64,000 nucleotides of DNA from Anaerolineales bacterium UBA6055 (GCA_002428985.1 DIYL01000002.1:496001-560000), one strand, 5' to 3'. Counted from the stretch's first letter, positions 27,131 to 35,464 are shown. Numbers and translations: made by a program. Notes: generated from the letters alone by a model not told the origin.

Positions 27131-27834
27131 CTCGGTAGTATTATTTTATTTGCACGTTTTGCCTGGTTATATTTAACCAGGGATGCAATTGACAAGATAG
27201 AACGTCCAATCAACGCGAGACCAGCTAGCGATACACCAACAACACCTGAAACGGTTGCAACAACAGCTGCAGGTGGTGCAAATGCTGATGCAATCGTAGC
27301 CAATAGACCAATCGCACCAGCTAATATAGCTAATTTTTCAGATGTGGTGGTTAAACCATGAATGACCTTCATCCATGTTTGGTCGCCATAGTCACCGACC
27401 CACTCCTCTTTAACGCGCCCCGCGAGCTTATCCTGCTTTTGCTCAATACTTGTTGTGTCTTGCCCCTTTTTCTGTTTATAAGCTTTGACACGATTATAGT
27501 ATCCGGCGCGGATAGCATGTCTAAGGTCGGCAAATGGGCCAATAACTTGTTCAGCCAGCATCGTCAGCACCCCATAACCCAGATGCTTCCCAACTTTTTT
27601 AGCAAGAGGACCGCGCTGAATGTCACCGTCATTAGCAGGTGTCACCCCTTGTGCTGGCAATATACTGCCTTTTGCAGCCTTCCCGTTATTGGTATGCGGA
27701 TTTACCTTACGCTGAAGAGGTGTCTTCTGAAGAACAAGATTAGATTTGGTCTGAATTGTAGGAACACTCTCAAGGTGTTGATCAACTCTTTCATCAGTTT
27801 TCTCCGTCTCCAGTGTCGATGGATTAACACCGAA
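27127..27834 (-). CDS. C-terminal part of interrupted eCIS-tag protein
   Basis: This frame continues directly, in phase, from the N-terminal piece after a TAA at 27837-27835. It opens with a Gln-rich segment (VLQKTPLQRKVNPHT, DIQRGPLAKKVGKHLGYG) typical of the disordered region after the tag in eCIS-associated proteins. Then comes a helical domain ending in a hydrophobic pair of segments (KLAILAGAIGLLATIASAFA, VVGVSLAGLALIGRSILSIA). A TTG at 27660 could start translation of the last 177 residues alone. Because the phase is intact and sequence character is continuous, I read the stop as a nonsense change in one gene of about 320 codons. Confidence 0.55.
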   Translation of the reverse strand, partial: FGVNPSTLETEKTDERVDQHLESVPTIQTKSNLVLQKTPLQRKVNPHTNNGKAAKGSILPAQGVTPANDGDIQRGPLAKKVGKHLGYGVLTMLAEQVIGPFADLRHAIRAGYYNRVKAYKQKKGQDTTSIEQKQDKLAGRVKEEWVGDYGDQTWMKVIHGLTTTSEKLAILAGAIGLLATIASAFAPPAAVVATVSGVVGVSLAGLALIGRSILSIASLVKYNQAKRANKIILPR

Positions 27835-28095
27835 TTATGCCAAAAAGGCATTCCCAGATGTTTCCGGAGCAACCTCTGGATTAATCATTCGTTGGACAGC
27901 TTGGTTCCCAATGGTGGATTGCAGATGCAAGATGTTGTCAGGGTCATGTTTCAGGTCATGCCCTTGCTGGTATAAGTTTTCATCTTGGTCTACATGTTGG
28001 ATGTCTGGTGTGTGTTTGCGCTGGACATACCGCCGTCGCTGTATTGGCCTACGATATGACCGCCGCCTACGCTTACGATATACTCGTTTCTGCAT
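27835..28095 (-). CDS. N-terminal part of interrupted protein carrying eCIS-type tag
   Basis: The 86-residue product has a very basic start (MQKRVYRKRRRRSYRRPIQR) and then LQSTIGNQAVQRM at residues about 57-69, a conserved segment I associate with DUF4157/eCIS-core proteins and their cargo. It ends at TAA 27837-27835; the same reading phase stays open beyond it. GAGGGG lies about 9 nt before the ATG. Either a short tag-only peptide is made, or the intact gene carried a sense codon (for example CAA) at this place. No DUF4157 HExxH motif occurs in this locus. Confidence 0.6.
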   Translation of the reverse strand: MQKRVYRKRRRRSYRRPIQRRRYVQRKHTPDIQHVDQDENLYQQGHDLKHDPDNILHLQSTIGNQAVQRMINPEVAPETSGNAFLA

Positions 28096-28253
28096 ATTCT
28101 CTACCCCTCAACTATCAAACAGGAAACACCATCCCCTTCGGTTGGTGTCTGGAGGCAGGTTTTTATATTTTTATATACAACCTACAAGTAAAAGCATAGG
28201 ATAGATTGTTATTTTAGACCAATGATTGAAATTTATGTTAACATTATAAAACT

Positions 28254-29558
28254 TTATGGCGTATCAACCGGACGTGTTAACTGTTCATAAATCCAATCTT
28301 CACTTTCACGGCTCATCATCTCATGCCCACCATCAAATATAATCGCTTTGAACCGATCCCCGATTCCAAGCTGATCATACATACCTTGGATACGGTCTGC
28401 GACGAGATCAAAAACTGTCGTATCAACCGTCGCCGATGCGGTGCGGGGGCTACTAAAATCGCCAATGAGGGTACTCTTATCAAGGTTACCAACTTCAATC
28501 AATAATCGGCGTGGCGGAATGAAGCGCGCTTGCGTACTCATCTCCCATGTACACCAATCAATATATTGAAACCAATTACGCAACATCGGTTCGGGGGCAG
28601 TTGTCGGATTCTCAAATATCCATTGCGTAAAGTCACGCGCAAACCCATTGGATGCCACAACATCAATACGATCATCAGTAATGCCTGTCCAGAAACTGGT
28701 ATATCCACCATACGAAATACCATATGTTGCGATGCGATGGACAGGAAAATCTGTCTGCGCCGTCAACCAATCAATCATGCTGTGAATGCGTTGAATCACC
28801 AGAAAATAGCCATTGCGATTGAGTAGTCTCGCCGTTTGCATAATACTAACTGATGGATTATCGAGTCCATCAATTGCTAGCACAACCACACCGCGCTCAA
28901 CCCATCGTATACCTGCAGTATTGGTTCTATCTTCTCCATCATATAAACCAACGAGTGACTCAATCAAATTATTGCTAGCATGGAGCAAGATCACGACCGG
29001 GTACCCATTATCATCTGGTGGCGGCTCTTTTGGCATCATGAGGTAGGCGCGCACATTATCATCTGGTCCACGCGTCGTTGTGACCAGATAGTCAACTGTG
29101 TATGTATCAGTCTCTTGGACTTGTTCACGGTGAATTACATCTATGGTACTTGTCTCAGGGAAATAGCCGCCGAGCCCGTCTTCAATAAATGCATCATAAT
29201 AAGGTGAAATATCGTCATCCCATGTCGTTAAATTGTAATCAATATCCCATTCTGCCAGTTCATCACAAACAGTTTCATCAAACTGGTCGCCCAGCCAACC
29301 GTTGAGATGTCGACTTTCAGATTGTTGATAAACCCGCCCCATATCTTCCAATGAAAATGTTGGATCATTCGGAATGCCGTGGTTTTCCACTAGGCGATCC
29401 TTCATGATTGTAATTTCATCGTCGTTGGTATTGGTTTGTATCACATCATCATTAGATGGGGTAAGATCGATCCCAGTTACAGCCTGAAAAATTAATCCAC
29501 CAGCAAATCCAAGCACAATCAGTATGACACTACCTATTATCCATTTAACTCGGCTCAT
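28254..29558 (-). CDS. membrane-anchored alpha/beta hydrolase (acetyl-esterase type)
   Basis: The 434-residue product has an N-terminal membrane anchor (about 5-27) and an alpha/beta-hydrolase domain: VVILLHASNN (oxyanion strand), YGISYGGYTSFW with the serine nucleophile, and FDGGHEMM with the catalytic His near the C-terminus. This pattern resembles acetyl-xylan esterase or dienelactone-hydrolase-like enzymes with an external catalytic domain. ATG 29558 and GTG 29561 are adjacent; GAGG favours the ATG. Substrate unknown. It follows the eCIS-tag operon divergently, with no functional link evident. Confidence 0.8.
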   Translation of the reverse strand: MSRVKWIIGSVILIVLGFAGGLIFQAVTGIDLTPSNDDVIQTNTNDDEITIMKDRLVENHGIPNDPTFSLEDMGRVYQQSESRHLNGWLGDQFDETVCDELAEWDIDYNLTTWDDDISPYYDAFIEDGLGGYFPETSTIDVIHREQVQETDTYTVDYLVTTTRGPDDNVRAYLMMPKEPPPDDNGYPVVILLHASNNLIESLVGLYDGEDRTNTAGIRWVERGVVVLAIDGLDNPSVSIMQTARLLNRNGYFLVIQRIHSMIDWLTAQTDFPVHRIATYGISYGGYTSFWTGITDDRIDVVASNGFARDFTQWIFENPTTAPEPMLRNWFQYIDWCTWEMSTQARFIPPRRLLIEVGNLDKSTLIGDFSSPRTASATVDTTVFDLVADRIQGMYDQLGIGDRFKAIIFDGGHEMMSRESEDWIYEQLTRPVDTP

Positions 29559-29675
29559 CACGCCTCACTCATATATCAAAAATCAGTCAGACATTATAGC
29601 AAAGGCAAAAAAGTTATAGATAGTTGTGATTATGAAATTGCACGTAAAAAGGAGGCTTGTCACGATTGTATGATG

Positions 29676-30158
29676 TTAATCATCAAGCAGGAGCGCTCGA
29701 ATTTTCTCGATTAAACGGGTTGTACTGTGGTTCGGCAAATAATCAATCAATTCGACCCGTCCACCATAGGCTTCCACTGTAGGGCGTTCGGGTAGTATTT
29801 TGTGAGCATAGTCACCACCTTTTACATAAATATCAGGTTGAAGCGCAGTCAACAATCTATCAGCTGTATCATCATTAAAAATAATCACCGCCGTTACTGG
29901 AATTAAAGCCGATAACAAGCGCGCCCGTTCAATTGCTGGCACAATGGGGCGACCTTGTCCTTTAAGTCGTTCCGAGGAGTCATCACCATTCAATCCTAGA
30001 AAAAGTGCATCACCTAACGCCCGCGCTTTCTCTAAATAGTCGAGATGTCCAATATGTAACAAATCAAAATGACCGTTCGTAAAAATGAGCGTTTTCCCGT
30101 CGTTACGAAGTTGTTCTCGTTGTTGAATCGCCTGCTCTAATGTAATGTGTTGCCCCAT
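29676..30158 (-). CDS. RfaE2/HldE-C type nucleotidyltransferase
   Basis: The 160-residue product is a cytidylyltransferase-fold enzyme: TNGHFDLLHIGHLDYLEKA holds the HxGH motif and LKGQGRPIVPAIERARLLSAL follows the ADP-heptose synthase C-terminal domain almost word for word, with DIYVKGGDYA and STTRLIEKI later. It would transfer AMP to D-glycero-beta-D-manno-heptose 1-phosphate. The kinase half (HldE N-terminus) is not fused and not nearby. AAAGGA precedes ATG 30158. The sugar may be something other than heptose in a monoderm. Confidence 0.88.
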   Translation of the reverse strand: MGQHITLEQAIQQREQLRNDGKTLIFTNGHFDLLHIGHLDYLEKARALGDALFLGLNGDDSSERLKGQGRPIVPAIERARLLSALIPVTAVIIFNDDTADRLLTALQPDIYVKGGDYAHKILPERPTVEAYGGRVELIDYLPNHSTTRLIEKIRALLLDD

Positions 30159-30183
30159 AGCTGTCCTTTAATTTATATGCATA

Positions 30184-30204
30184 AGGGCAGAATCCATCTG
30201 CCCT
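30184..30204 (-). terminator. AGGGCAGA hairpin after pectinacetylesterase gene
   Basis: AGGGCAGA and TCTGCCCT pair perfectly over 8 bp with a 5-nt loop, in the short gap between the pectinacetylesterase stop and the RfaE2-like start. The run after it on the minus strand is weak (TTATGC), so termination may be partial or it may be one of the recurrent gene-end hairpins. Confidence 0.5.
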
Positions 30205-30224
30205 CACTTAGAACCAAATCTTAT

Positions 30225-31385
30225 CTAGCCACCGACCGTTGCCATAACACATTCGCCTCCGTCAATATCACAGGAGACATCATCTGCACCATCACCATCT
30301 GTCAAATCTGCGACCCAGTCTGACAATGCTGTGCCATCAGCTTCATACTCGTAAAATAGTGAGCTATTCAAGATACAATGTACACTACCCGACATTGTAA
30401 AGTAATCAAAATTATCCACGCTCGCATTGATTGTATTTACCTGTGTCACCATATCGGTTGCCCAATCCATTGCCAATTGTTCAACAACCAGATCATCACC
30501 TAGATCAACCACATTGAGCAACCCGGCAAAGAAAATCTGTGTCTCATCAAGGAAAGTATTATATTGCGAAAAATGAGCATCAGGATAAGCTTCTGCCGAG
30601 GCAATATAATGCATTGATGTTGTAAATTCATCTTGTGGCAATTCTGCAACAAAATCTGGCACAGTCTCCCAGAATCGCCAGTTTGTAAATCCAGCAAAAT
30701 CAGGGGATAACAAACCACCGACGCCAGAATCGCCAAGTTGCGCACTATTGGCATCAGGATACGCATCGATAATTGTTGGTGCATGACGGATAGATCCATA
30801 TGCCCCAGCACTACATCCCGTGATGAATACATCCGACGGAGCTTCGAAGTTCTCGAATGTCCAATCCAAAACTGCATTGGCATTCGCTACCCCAGCGTGA
30901 GACACTGTAATTTCTTCGCCACTAACGACATCTGTATATGTTGTGTCGCCCGAACCATAATGAATATCAGCGGTACAATAATTCACCAAGACCACATTGT
31001 AATCTGAGACCGGATTAGACGCATTCTCTAAATCAAAGATACCATTTACATATGCCTGACCTTCGCCATCAACCACATTATCTTTAAACAGCGTCACACC
31101 TTCGCCAAGCACACCACCACCTTCGCTAAAACCGTTACCAACAGAGCAACTCACATCATCCCAGCATGCACCACCACCTTGAAAGTGAATTAGGAGCTTA
31201 TCACTATCTGCTGGACGAACAAAAAACTGATACGGTTCCCCACGTGCACACATAGTATCACCGCCAGTGGCAATGCGTGCCCATTCACCAACCGACATAT
31301 CGTCAAGTGATGGCATATCGTCTTGCGCAAAACTCAATGGAATCGCGAGTAATAGTAAGATAAAAACAATCAATATTTTTTTCAT
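30225..31385 (-). CDS. secreted pectinacetylesterase (PAE/Notum) family hydrolase
   Basis: The 386-residue product begins with a signal peptide (cleavage near LSFAQ). The body matches the PAE/Notum family: LLIHFQGGGACWDD near the start, VLVNYCTADIHYG, then FITGCSAGAYGSIRHAP with the serine in GCSAGA, and several cysteines expected to form disulfides. Such enzymes cut O-acetyl esters from pectin or palmitoleate from proteins; here a plant- or algal-polysaccharide deacetylase is more likely. GGGAG lies before ATG 31385. Together with the two GH5-like genes and the sulfatase it points to external polysaccharide use. Confidence 0.85.
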   Translation of the reverse strand: MKKILIVFILLLLAIPLSFAQDDMPSLDDMSVGEWARIATGGDTMCARGEPYQFFVRPADSDKLLIHFQGGGACWDDVSCSVGNGFSEGGGVLGEGVTLFKDNVVDGEGQAYVNGIFDLENASNPVSDYNVVLVNYCTADIHYGSGDTTYTDVVSGEEITVSHAGVANANAVLDWTFENFEAPSDVFITGCSAGAYGSIRHAPTIIDAYPDANSAQLGDSGVGGLLSPDFAGFTNWRFWETVPDFVAELPQDEFTTSMHYIASAEAYPDAHFSQYNTFLDETQIFFAGLLNVVDLGDDLVVEQLAMDWATDMVTQVNTINASVDNFDYFTMSGSVHCILNSSLFYEYEADGTALSDWVADLTDGDGADDVSCDIDGGECVMATVGG

Positions 31386-31510
31386 AGAAATCTCCCAAAA
31401 AGCATAATTTATATACTTAAACTATACTGTTTTGGACTTAAAACGCAACAATATGGTAGATCATATTTAATATTTTAGAGAATGAGACAATCAGGAAAAC
31501 AAAGCAACAC

Positions 31511-31541
31511 AAAAAGACGTGGGACAATCTGTACCCACATC
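31511..31541 (-). terminator. intrinsic terminator of the fmdB-like gene
   Basis: On the minus strand GATGTGGG pairs with CCCACGTC (one G-U) and is followed by TTTTT. It lies about 30 bp past the stop of the FmdB-like gene. Confidence 0.8.
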
Positions 31542-31570
31542 TTCTATGATCTCAACTGTTAGCGTGACAA

Positions 31571-31894
31571 TTAGTCAGCGGCAGGTGATGTTGCTTTAGA
31601 ATCGGACTTTGTTTCCGACTTAGAGTCTGATTTACTCTCGGATTTAGTTTCCGACTTAGCGCTGTCAGCACTCCCATTACTGTCGCCATTGGATTTTGAG
31701 GGCGCGGCAGGGTTGGAGGCTTTACTATTGTCATTCACATAGAAGCCACTCCCCTTGAAGATGATACCCGCAGGTTGGATAACACGGTTTACCTTTTGTC
31801 CGGTTGTCGGGCAGGTCTCCAATGGGTCATCAAGGAATTTTTGTCTGATGTCAAAGGTTGTGCCGTCTTCACGGCGATAGGTATACACTGGCAT
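31571..31894 (-). CDS. FmdB-family protein with degraded zinc ribbon and Ser/Lys-rich tail
   Basis: The 107-residue product follows the FmdB pattern MPVYTYRREDGTTFDIRQ, then CPTTGQKVNRVIQP and FKGSGFYVND. Family members carry two Cys pairs for zinc; here the first pair is replaced (YRREDG) and the second is CPTTG, leaving only C28. Zinc binding therefore looks lost. From residue about 57 to the end the protein is a low-complexity Ser, Lys, Asp, Glu, Thr tail with repeated K/S-E-S-K units, as in many FmdB proteins. Role unknown. Confidence 0.82.
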   Translation of the reverse strand: MPVYTYRREDGTTFDIRQKFLDDPLETCPTTGQKVNRVIQPAGIIFKGSGFYVNDNSKASNPAAPSKSNGDSNGSADSAKSETKSESKSDSKSETKSDSKATSPAAD

Positions 31895-32070
31895 AGCTTC
31901 TCACCACCGGTAGAATACTAGATTAGAGTTTGAACGATTATCGCATGTATCATAACGAACAAACTTTAGAATTTCGTATGAGATACATTATTTTGATGAA
32001 CACATCACGTCTAATCTTACGTGTTGCACCACCACAAACAAAAAAGAGAACAGAATGGTTCTCTTATCGT

Positions 32071-32154
32071 CGGAGAAGGTGGGATTCGAACCCACGTATG
32101 GTTTCCCATATCCGCTTTCCAAGCGGACGCACTAGGCCTCTATGCGACTTCTCC
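32071..32154 (-). tRNA. tRNA-Ser (anticodon GGA)
   Basis: The minus strand folds into a class II tRNA: acceptor stem GGAGAAG with CTTCTCC and a G discriminator, anticodon arm with CCGCTTGGAAAGCGG giving GGA, a long variable arm (TATGGGAAACCATA) as expected for serine, and the T arm GTGGGTTCGAATCCCAC. Length 84 nt; CCA is not encoded. It would read UCC and UCU. Confidence 0.95.
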
Positions 32155-32349
32155 TTATCGCTATGAATGGCACATGCCAAATTTAGCCTTAAAATTATAG
32201 CAACCTGTAGACATTTTTCCAAGATCGAAAATTAGGTCTTCGCCTCGGCTTTAAAATCTTGTCTGCAAATTTTAAGGAATGTCTGACATAATGACAGCGC
32301 GTTTCTCGTTATAATCAATAATCACTAGCCATTAATCTGAAACACAACT

Positions 32350-33489
32350 ATGACACAAATCTCAGCATCTAACCAAATCACCGTTGATTTTAGCTACGAC
32401 CGTTGGCGACTCATCGAAGATATAGAAAGCGAAGATCGGCAACTGATTGCCGAAGTCGAGCCAGAAGTCAGTTTACGATATAACAAATACTTCGCTACCA
32501 CCCGCAAACTCCCCGCAAGTGGACAAATCGCAATTGCCGATATATCACAAGTTGTGCTCGGTTGGTCATACGAGACCGATGCGTGGCAACTTGGGATTAC
32601 ACTTTCACCGATGCTAGCGGGCGAACGCGGTAGCCGATGGTGTGAGTTAGTGCGCTTTGTAGACCCTGATTTGTCGGTGCATGAATATGATGCAAAACGG
32701 GTTGGACAAGCACTCGCTGATATTCTCCAAAAACCCTTTATGGATATGCCCCCAACCCAGCCTCCCGCCCCAGAGCCAATCCCATTACCCGACCTCCCCA
32801 TCCAATACGGCATTTGGGAGATGGATCGCGCAATGACCAGTGAAGGATTAACCTCGCGCGAGGGCGAAGTGCGCTTGCATCGAGCATCAAGCTGGATGTA
32901 CGGCAAATTACGGCAGGTCGCATGGTATGGATTTTGGGCAGTCGTCTACACATGGGTATCGGCAGCAACGCTCTCTAACGATCTCGCCTTACCGAACGCG
33001 GGCACATTATTACCCGATCCGAGCATCTTACCCTACCTCGGCTTAGGTGTTGTCGTCCTCTTGCTCGGCATGATCATTCGCGAACTCATATCGATCATGC
33101 GTGAACCTGATAATATCATCATCAGCCCATATGAACGGAGCATTATCGCTCGGCGAGGACGTAATGTGCGCTGGAAAATTAACGCCGATGACATCCAATC
33201 GGTCTATGCGACGGAGATGGTCAAGAAGCGTGAAAAACGCCCAAATATCTATCATAGTGAGCTCAACTTGCATCTCGTCGAGGGTAAGTTTCAGCGCATC
33301 TTGGTCGAAGACGAAAAATTGACTGACACGCTGTTACCCAAAGTCGATGTGATAACCGACAAAAAAGCGGGCGAAGGTGTAACCCCGCTCGATGCTAATA
33401 ATGTCGAGACAAAATTGCAGGCGTTTGCCTTGCATGTCGCTGAATGCCTCGGAGAATTACCGGCATGGCGTGATTTACGCTACAAATAA
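32350..33489 (+). CDS. membrane protein with two transmembrane segments, unknown function
   Basis: The 379-residue product has a soluble N-terminal part (about 1-175, with a Pro-rich stretch DMPPTQPPAPEPIPLPDLP), two hydrophobic helices near residues 196-212 and 225-246, and a C-terminal domain of PH-like or DUF character (IIISPYERSIIARRGRNVRW). No family recognised. Its last about 16 codons (ECLGELPAWRDLRYK) reappear 742 bp downstream as a truncated copy, showing that this gene's 3' end was part of a duplication. Confidence 0.7.
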   Translation: MTQISASNQITVDFSYDRWRLIEDIESEDRQLIAEVEPEVSLRYNKYFATTRKLPASGQIAIADISQVVLGWSYETDAWQLGITLSPMLAGERGSRWCELVRFVDPDLSVHEYDAKRVGQALADILQKPFMDMPPTQPPAPEPIPLPDLPIQYGIWEMDRAMTSEGLTSREGEVRLHRASSWMYGKLRQVAWYGFWAVVYTWVSAATLSNDLALPNAGTLLPDPSILPYLGLGVVVLLLGMIIRELISIMREPDNIIISPYERSIIARRGRNVRWKINADDIQSVYATEMVKKREKRPNIYHSELNLHLVEGKFQRILVEDEKLTDTLLPKVDVITDKKAGEGVTPLDANNVETKLQAFALHVAECLGELPAWRDLRYK

Positions 33490-33493
33490 TCTC

Positions 33494-33913
33494 TTAACGG
33501 ATGTTGGAACGGAACACATCCAAAAACGCATACGCATAACTGGCGCTTTCTAGCTTAGTGCCATGTTCTGGATCCTCTATGAAGCGCGTATAACCCGGGA
33601 TATTCTCGACACCGATCTGTTCAATGTCGACAAAACCCATTTCCCAGTCTCCAAACTGACGATGGTCGATGGGTTGTTTGACGTAAGTTAGTAAATTTTC
33701 GTGACGTGGGTCTTTTGAAATTTTTTGGTATAACTCGGTAACGATGTCTTCTTCACCTTCAAGCACTTGAATAAAATTTCTGTCGTGATAGAGCAACATC
33801 CCTGTAACATCAACAGTTTTATTATTCTTACGGCACTCATTCAAAATATCAATGAGATCTGTTTCAGTAAGGTGCGACGAGGCATTACTCCCATAGATTA
33901 ATGTGATTAACAT
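33494..33913 (-). CDS. BLUF-domain blue-light photoreceptor, copy 1
   Basis: From ATG 33913 the 139-residue product is a single BLUF domain plus a short helical C-terminus. The flavin-binding residues are in place: Y7 in LIYGS, N31 in RKNNK, Q49 in FIQVLEGEEDIV, plus DPRHENLL and W90/M92 in GDWEMGF. BLUF domains bind FAD and switch hydrogen bonding in blue light; with no fused enzyme, signalling must be by protein-protein contact. The longer frame start at 33937 lacks BLUF similarity. It is one of two tandem copies, about 85 percent identical by eye. No obvious partner such as a GGDEF protein is adjacent. Confidence 0.9.
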   Translation of the reverse strand: MLITLIYGSNASSHLTETDLIDILNECRKNNKTVDVTGMLLYHDRNFIQVLEGEEDIVTELYQKISKDPRHENLLTYVKQPIDHRQFGDWEMGFVDIEQIGVENIPGYTRFIEDPEHGTKLESASYAYAFLDVFRSNIR

Positions 33914-34097
33914 ATGTAGGACTCCAAGTTGATACAATATTTAAATAAACGCATATCTGTTAAATTAATTATCCCCTTAGCTATAAACATGTCAATTAAT
34001 CTATTGTCTGATAAGTCTTGTTGTAACAAACATCATATCACTTATTATACATAATTATTATTATCAAATTATGCGACACCATATAGTCGCAACATGT

Positions 34098-34160
34098 AGG
34101 GTATTACTCTCATAAGTTGATGTAATTAACATATGTAGAATTCCAAGTTGATACAACACA
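34098..34160 (-). pseudogene. remnant of a third BLUF gene start and leader
   Basis: The segment with ATTACTCTCATAAGTTGATG followed by TAATTAACATATGTAGAATTC and CCAAGTTGATACAACA matches, with a few changes, the first about 10 codons and the upstream leader of both BLUF genes. No reading frame continues. It indicates an earlier, now deleted, extra copy. Confidence 0.6.
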
Positions 34161-34183
34161 AAATTACAATATTATCTTTTGTC

Positions 34184-34231
34184 GAATGCCTCGGCGAATT
34201 ACTGGCGTGGCGCGATTTACGCTACAAATAA
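34184..34231 (+). pseudogene. 3' fragment of the upstream membrane-protein gene
   Basis: The sequence encodes ECLGELLAWRDLRYK and a stop, against ECLGELPAWRDLRYK at the end of the gene at 32350-33489. It is a 16-codon leftover at the left edge of the second duplication unit and has no start. Confidence 0.75.
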
Positions 34232-34235
34232 GGTG

Positions 34236-34655
34236 CTAACGGATATTGTCACGAAAAACATCCAAAAACGCATACGCATAACTGGCACTCTCTAGCTTAG
34301 TGCTATGTTCGGGATCATCTATGAAATGTGAATAGCCGGGGATACTATCGACATCCAAATCTTCGACATCAACAAACCCCATCTCCCACTCACCAAATTG
34401 CCTCTGATCAATTGGCTTTTTGACGTAAATCAATAAATTTTCGTGGCGTGGATCTTGTGAAATTTTGTAGTACAGATCAGTGACGATCTCCTCTTCACCT
34501 TCCAATACCTGCAGGAAGTTTTCATCGTGATAGAGCAACATCCCTGTAATACCACGCGCTTTATTTTTGATGCGGCAGTCATTTAGAATATCAATAAGAT
34601 CAGCTTCGGTCAGGTGCGAGGCGGCATTACTCCCATAGATTAATGTGATTAACAT
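34236..34655 (-). CDS. BLUF-domain blue-light photoreceptor, copy 2
   Basis: The 139-residue product keeps Y7, N31 (CRIKNK), Q49 (FLQVLEGEEEIV), DPRHENLL and W90/M92 like copy 1, and an equally conserved C-terminus. Differences are mainly in the N/C-caps of helices (for example RGITGMLLY versus VDVTGMLLY), so copy 2 is nearer the usual BLUF consensus GITGLL. Both copies look functional. The leader shares the TGTAGGACTCC element, suggesting the same transcription control. Confidence 0.9.
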   Translation of the reverse strand: MLITLIYGSNAASHLTEADLIDILNDCRIKNKARGITGMLLYHDENFLQVLEGEEEIVTDLYYKISQDPRHENLLIYVKKPIDQRQFGEWEMGFVDVEDLDVDSIPGYSHFIDDPEHSTKLESASYAYAFLDVFRDNIR

Positions 34656-34903
34656 GTGTAGGACTCCAAGTTGATACAGTATAAAAATTACAATATATTA
34701 CGTCTATTATCCTATTGAATTAACGCGTGTCAATATAAATCGTGTCTGATAAGTTCAAGCTTAACCCATATGATATTCATCCACATACGCAAATATTATC
34801 ACCGCATAAAATCTCTAATCTCACTTCATATATCACATCCAAACCCACATACACATGATGCATCACATCCCTACATACCTTGTACGATAACTTAGCAAAA
34901 GTA

Positions 34904-35464
34904 TTAGTCGGGGTTATCATCAAGTGGTGTATCATAATCATATCCTTTCTCTTCGGATGCGCCTTTCCATGGAGGCACATCGTGGACTTCTCCATCATAG
35001 TAGTATTCAAAACGAACAACATGTTCTTGTTGCGGGTCCGTTCGGATAAGCGTATCAAGATGCAGGATACGATCGAGAAGGCGGGAGATGGCATAGACGC
35101 GCGAATTGATGTTGCCATCCATGACCATCAAATTATCAGTGAGTGTATTGACATGTTCCATGAGTTTGTGGCGTAGTTGCGTCAATTGTGCCAGTTGATT
35201 TTCACTTTGTGCCAATGGCTCATCTTCGGTTTCATCAGGGTTTAGGTGGGATTGTGGGAGCGATTTGGCGCTGGCACGGTCAAAAACTTTTTGTGCCATT
35301 GCGTCGATGTAGAGATCGTAAGCATCATCCCATTCTTCACGCCAGCGATAGAGGGTGCGTTTGGGTATTTCTGTAAGTTGATGAACAATGTTTACATCTC
35401 CGCCGTGCATAATGAGTAAGCGACGGGCAAGTTTCTTTTTGTCGGACGAATATTTGTTGGACAT
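34904..35464 (-). CDS. homeodomain-like HTH protein (terminase-small-subunit-like)
   Basis: From ATG 35464 (AAGGAA upstream) the product has 186 residues. An N-terminal helix-turn-helix, LLIMHGGDVNIVHQLTEIPK then RTLYRWREEWDD, resembles phage terminase small subunits or IS3-type transposase HTHs. A helical middle, predicted coiled coil, and an acidic Tyr/Asp-rich tail follow. A longer frame from 35590 lacks a ribosome site. No other phage or transposase gene is close, so it is probably a domesticated DNA-binding protein. Function unknown. Confidence 0.6.
   Translation of the reverse strand: MSNKYSSDKKKLARRLLIMHGGDVNIVHQLTEIPKRTLYRWREEWDDAYDLYIDAMAQKVFDRASAKSLPQSHLNPDETEDEPLAQSENQLAQLTQLRHKLMEHVNTLTDNLMVMDGNINSRVYAISRLLDRILHLDTLIRTDPQQEHVVRFEYYYDGEVHDVPPWKGASEEKGYDYDTPLDDNPD

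Larger units (their letters stand above)
33442..34697. repeat. 742-bp-spaced tandem duplication covering a BLUF gene
   Basis: Sequence from 33442 to about 33955 recurs from 34184 to about 34697 at a constant offset of 742 bp. It covers the last 16 codons of the membrane-protein gene, the whole BLUF gene and its upstream leader (TGTAGGACTCCAAGTTGATA). Between the units lies about 0.2 kb of unrelated AT-rich DNA plus a degraded BLUF start. Confidence 0.8.

Noticed and set aside
25770..28095. Complete injection-system cluster
   Set aside because: No sheath, tube, baseplate or AAA genes and no DUF4157 HExxH motif are present; only tag-bearing proteins are, so I call cargo-like, not an eCIS.
31930..32166. 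78-codon plus-strand frame over the tRNA
   Set aside because: It reads through the antisense of tRNA-Ser (RRRRWDSNPR is the usual artefact) and has no ribosome site.
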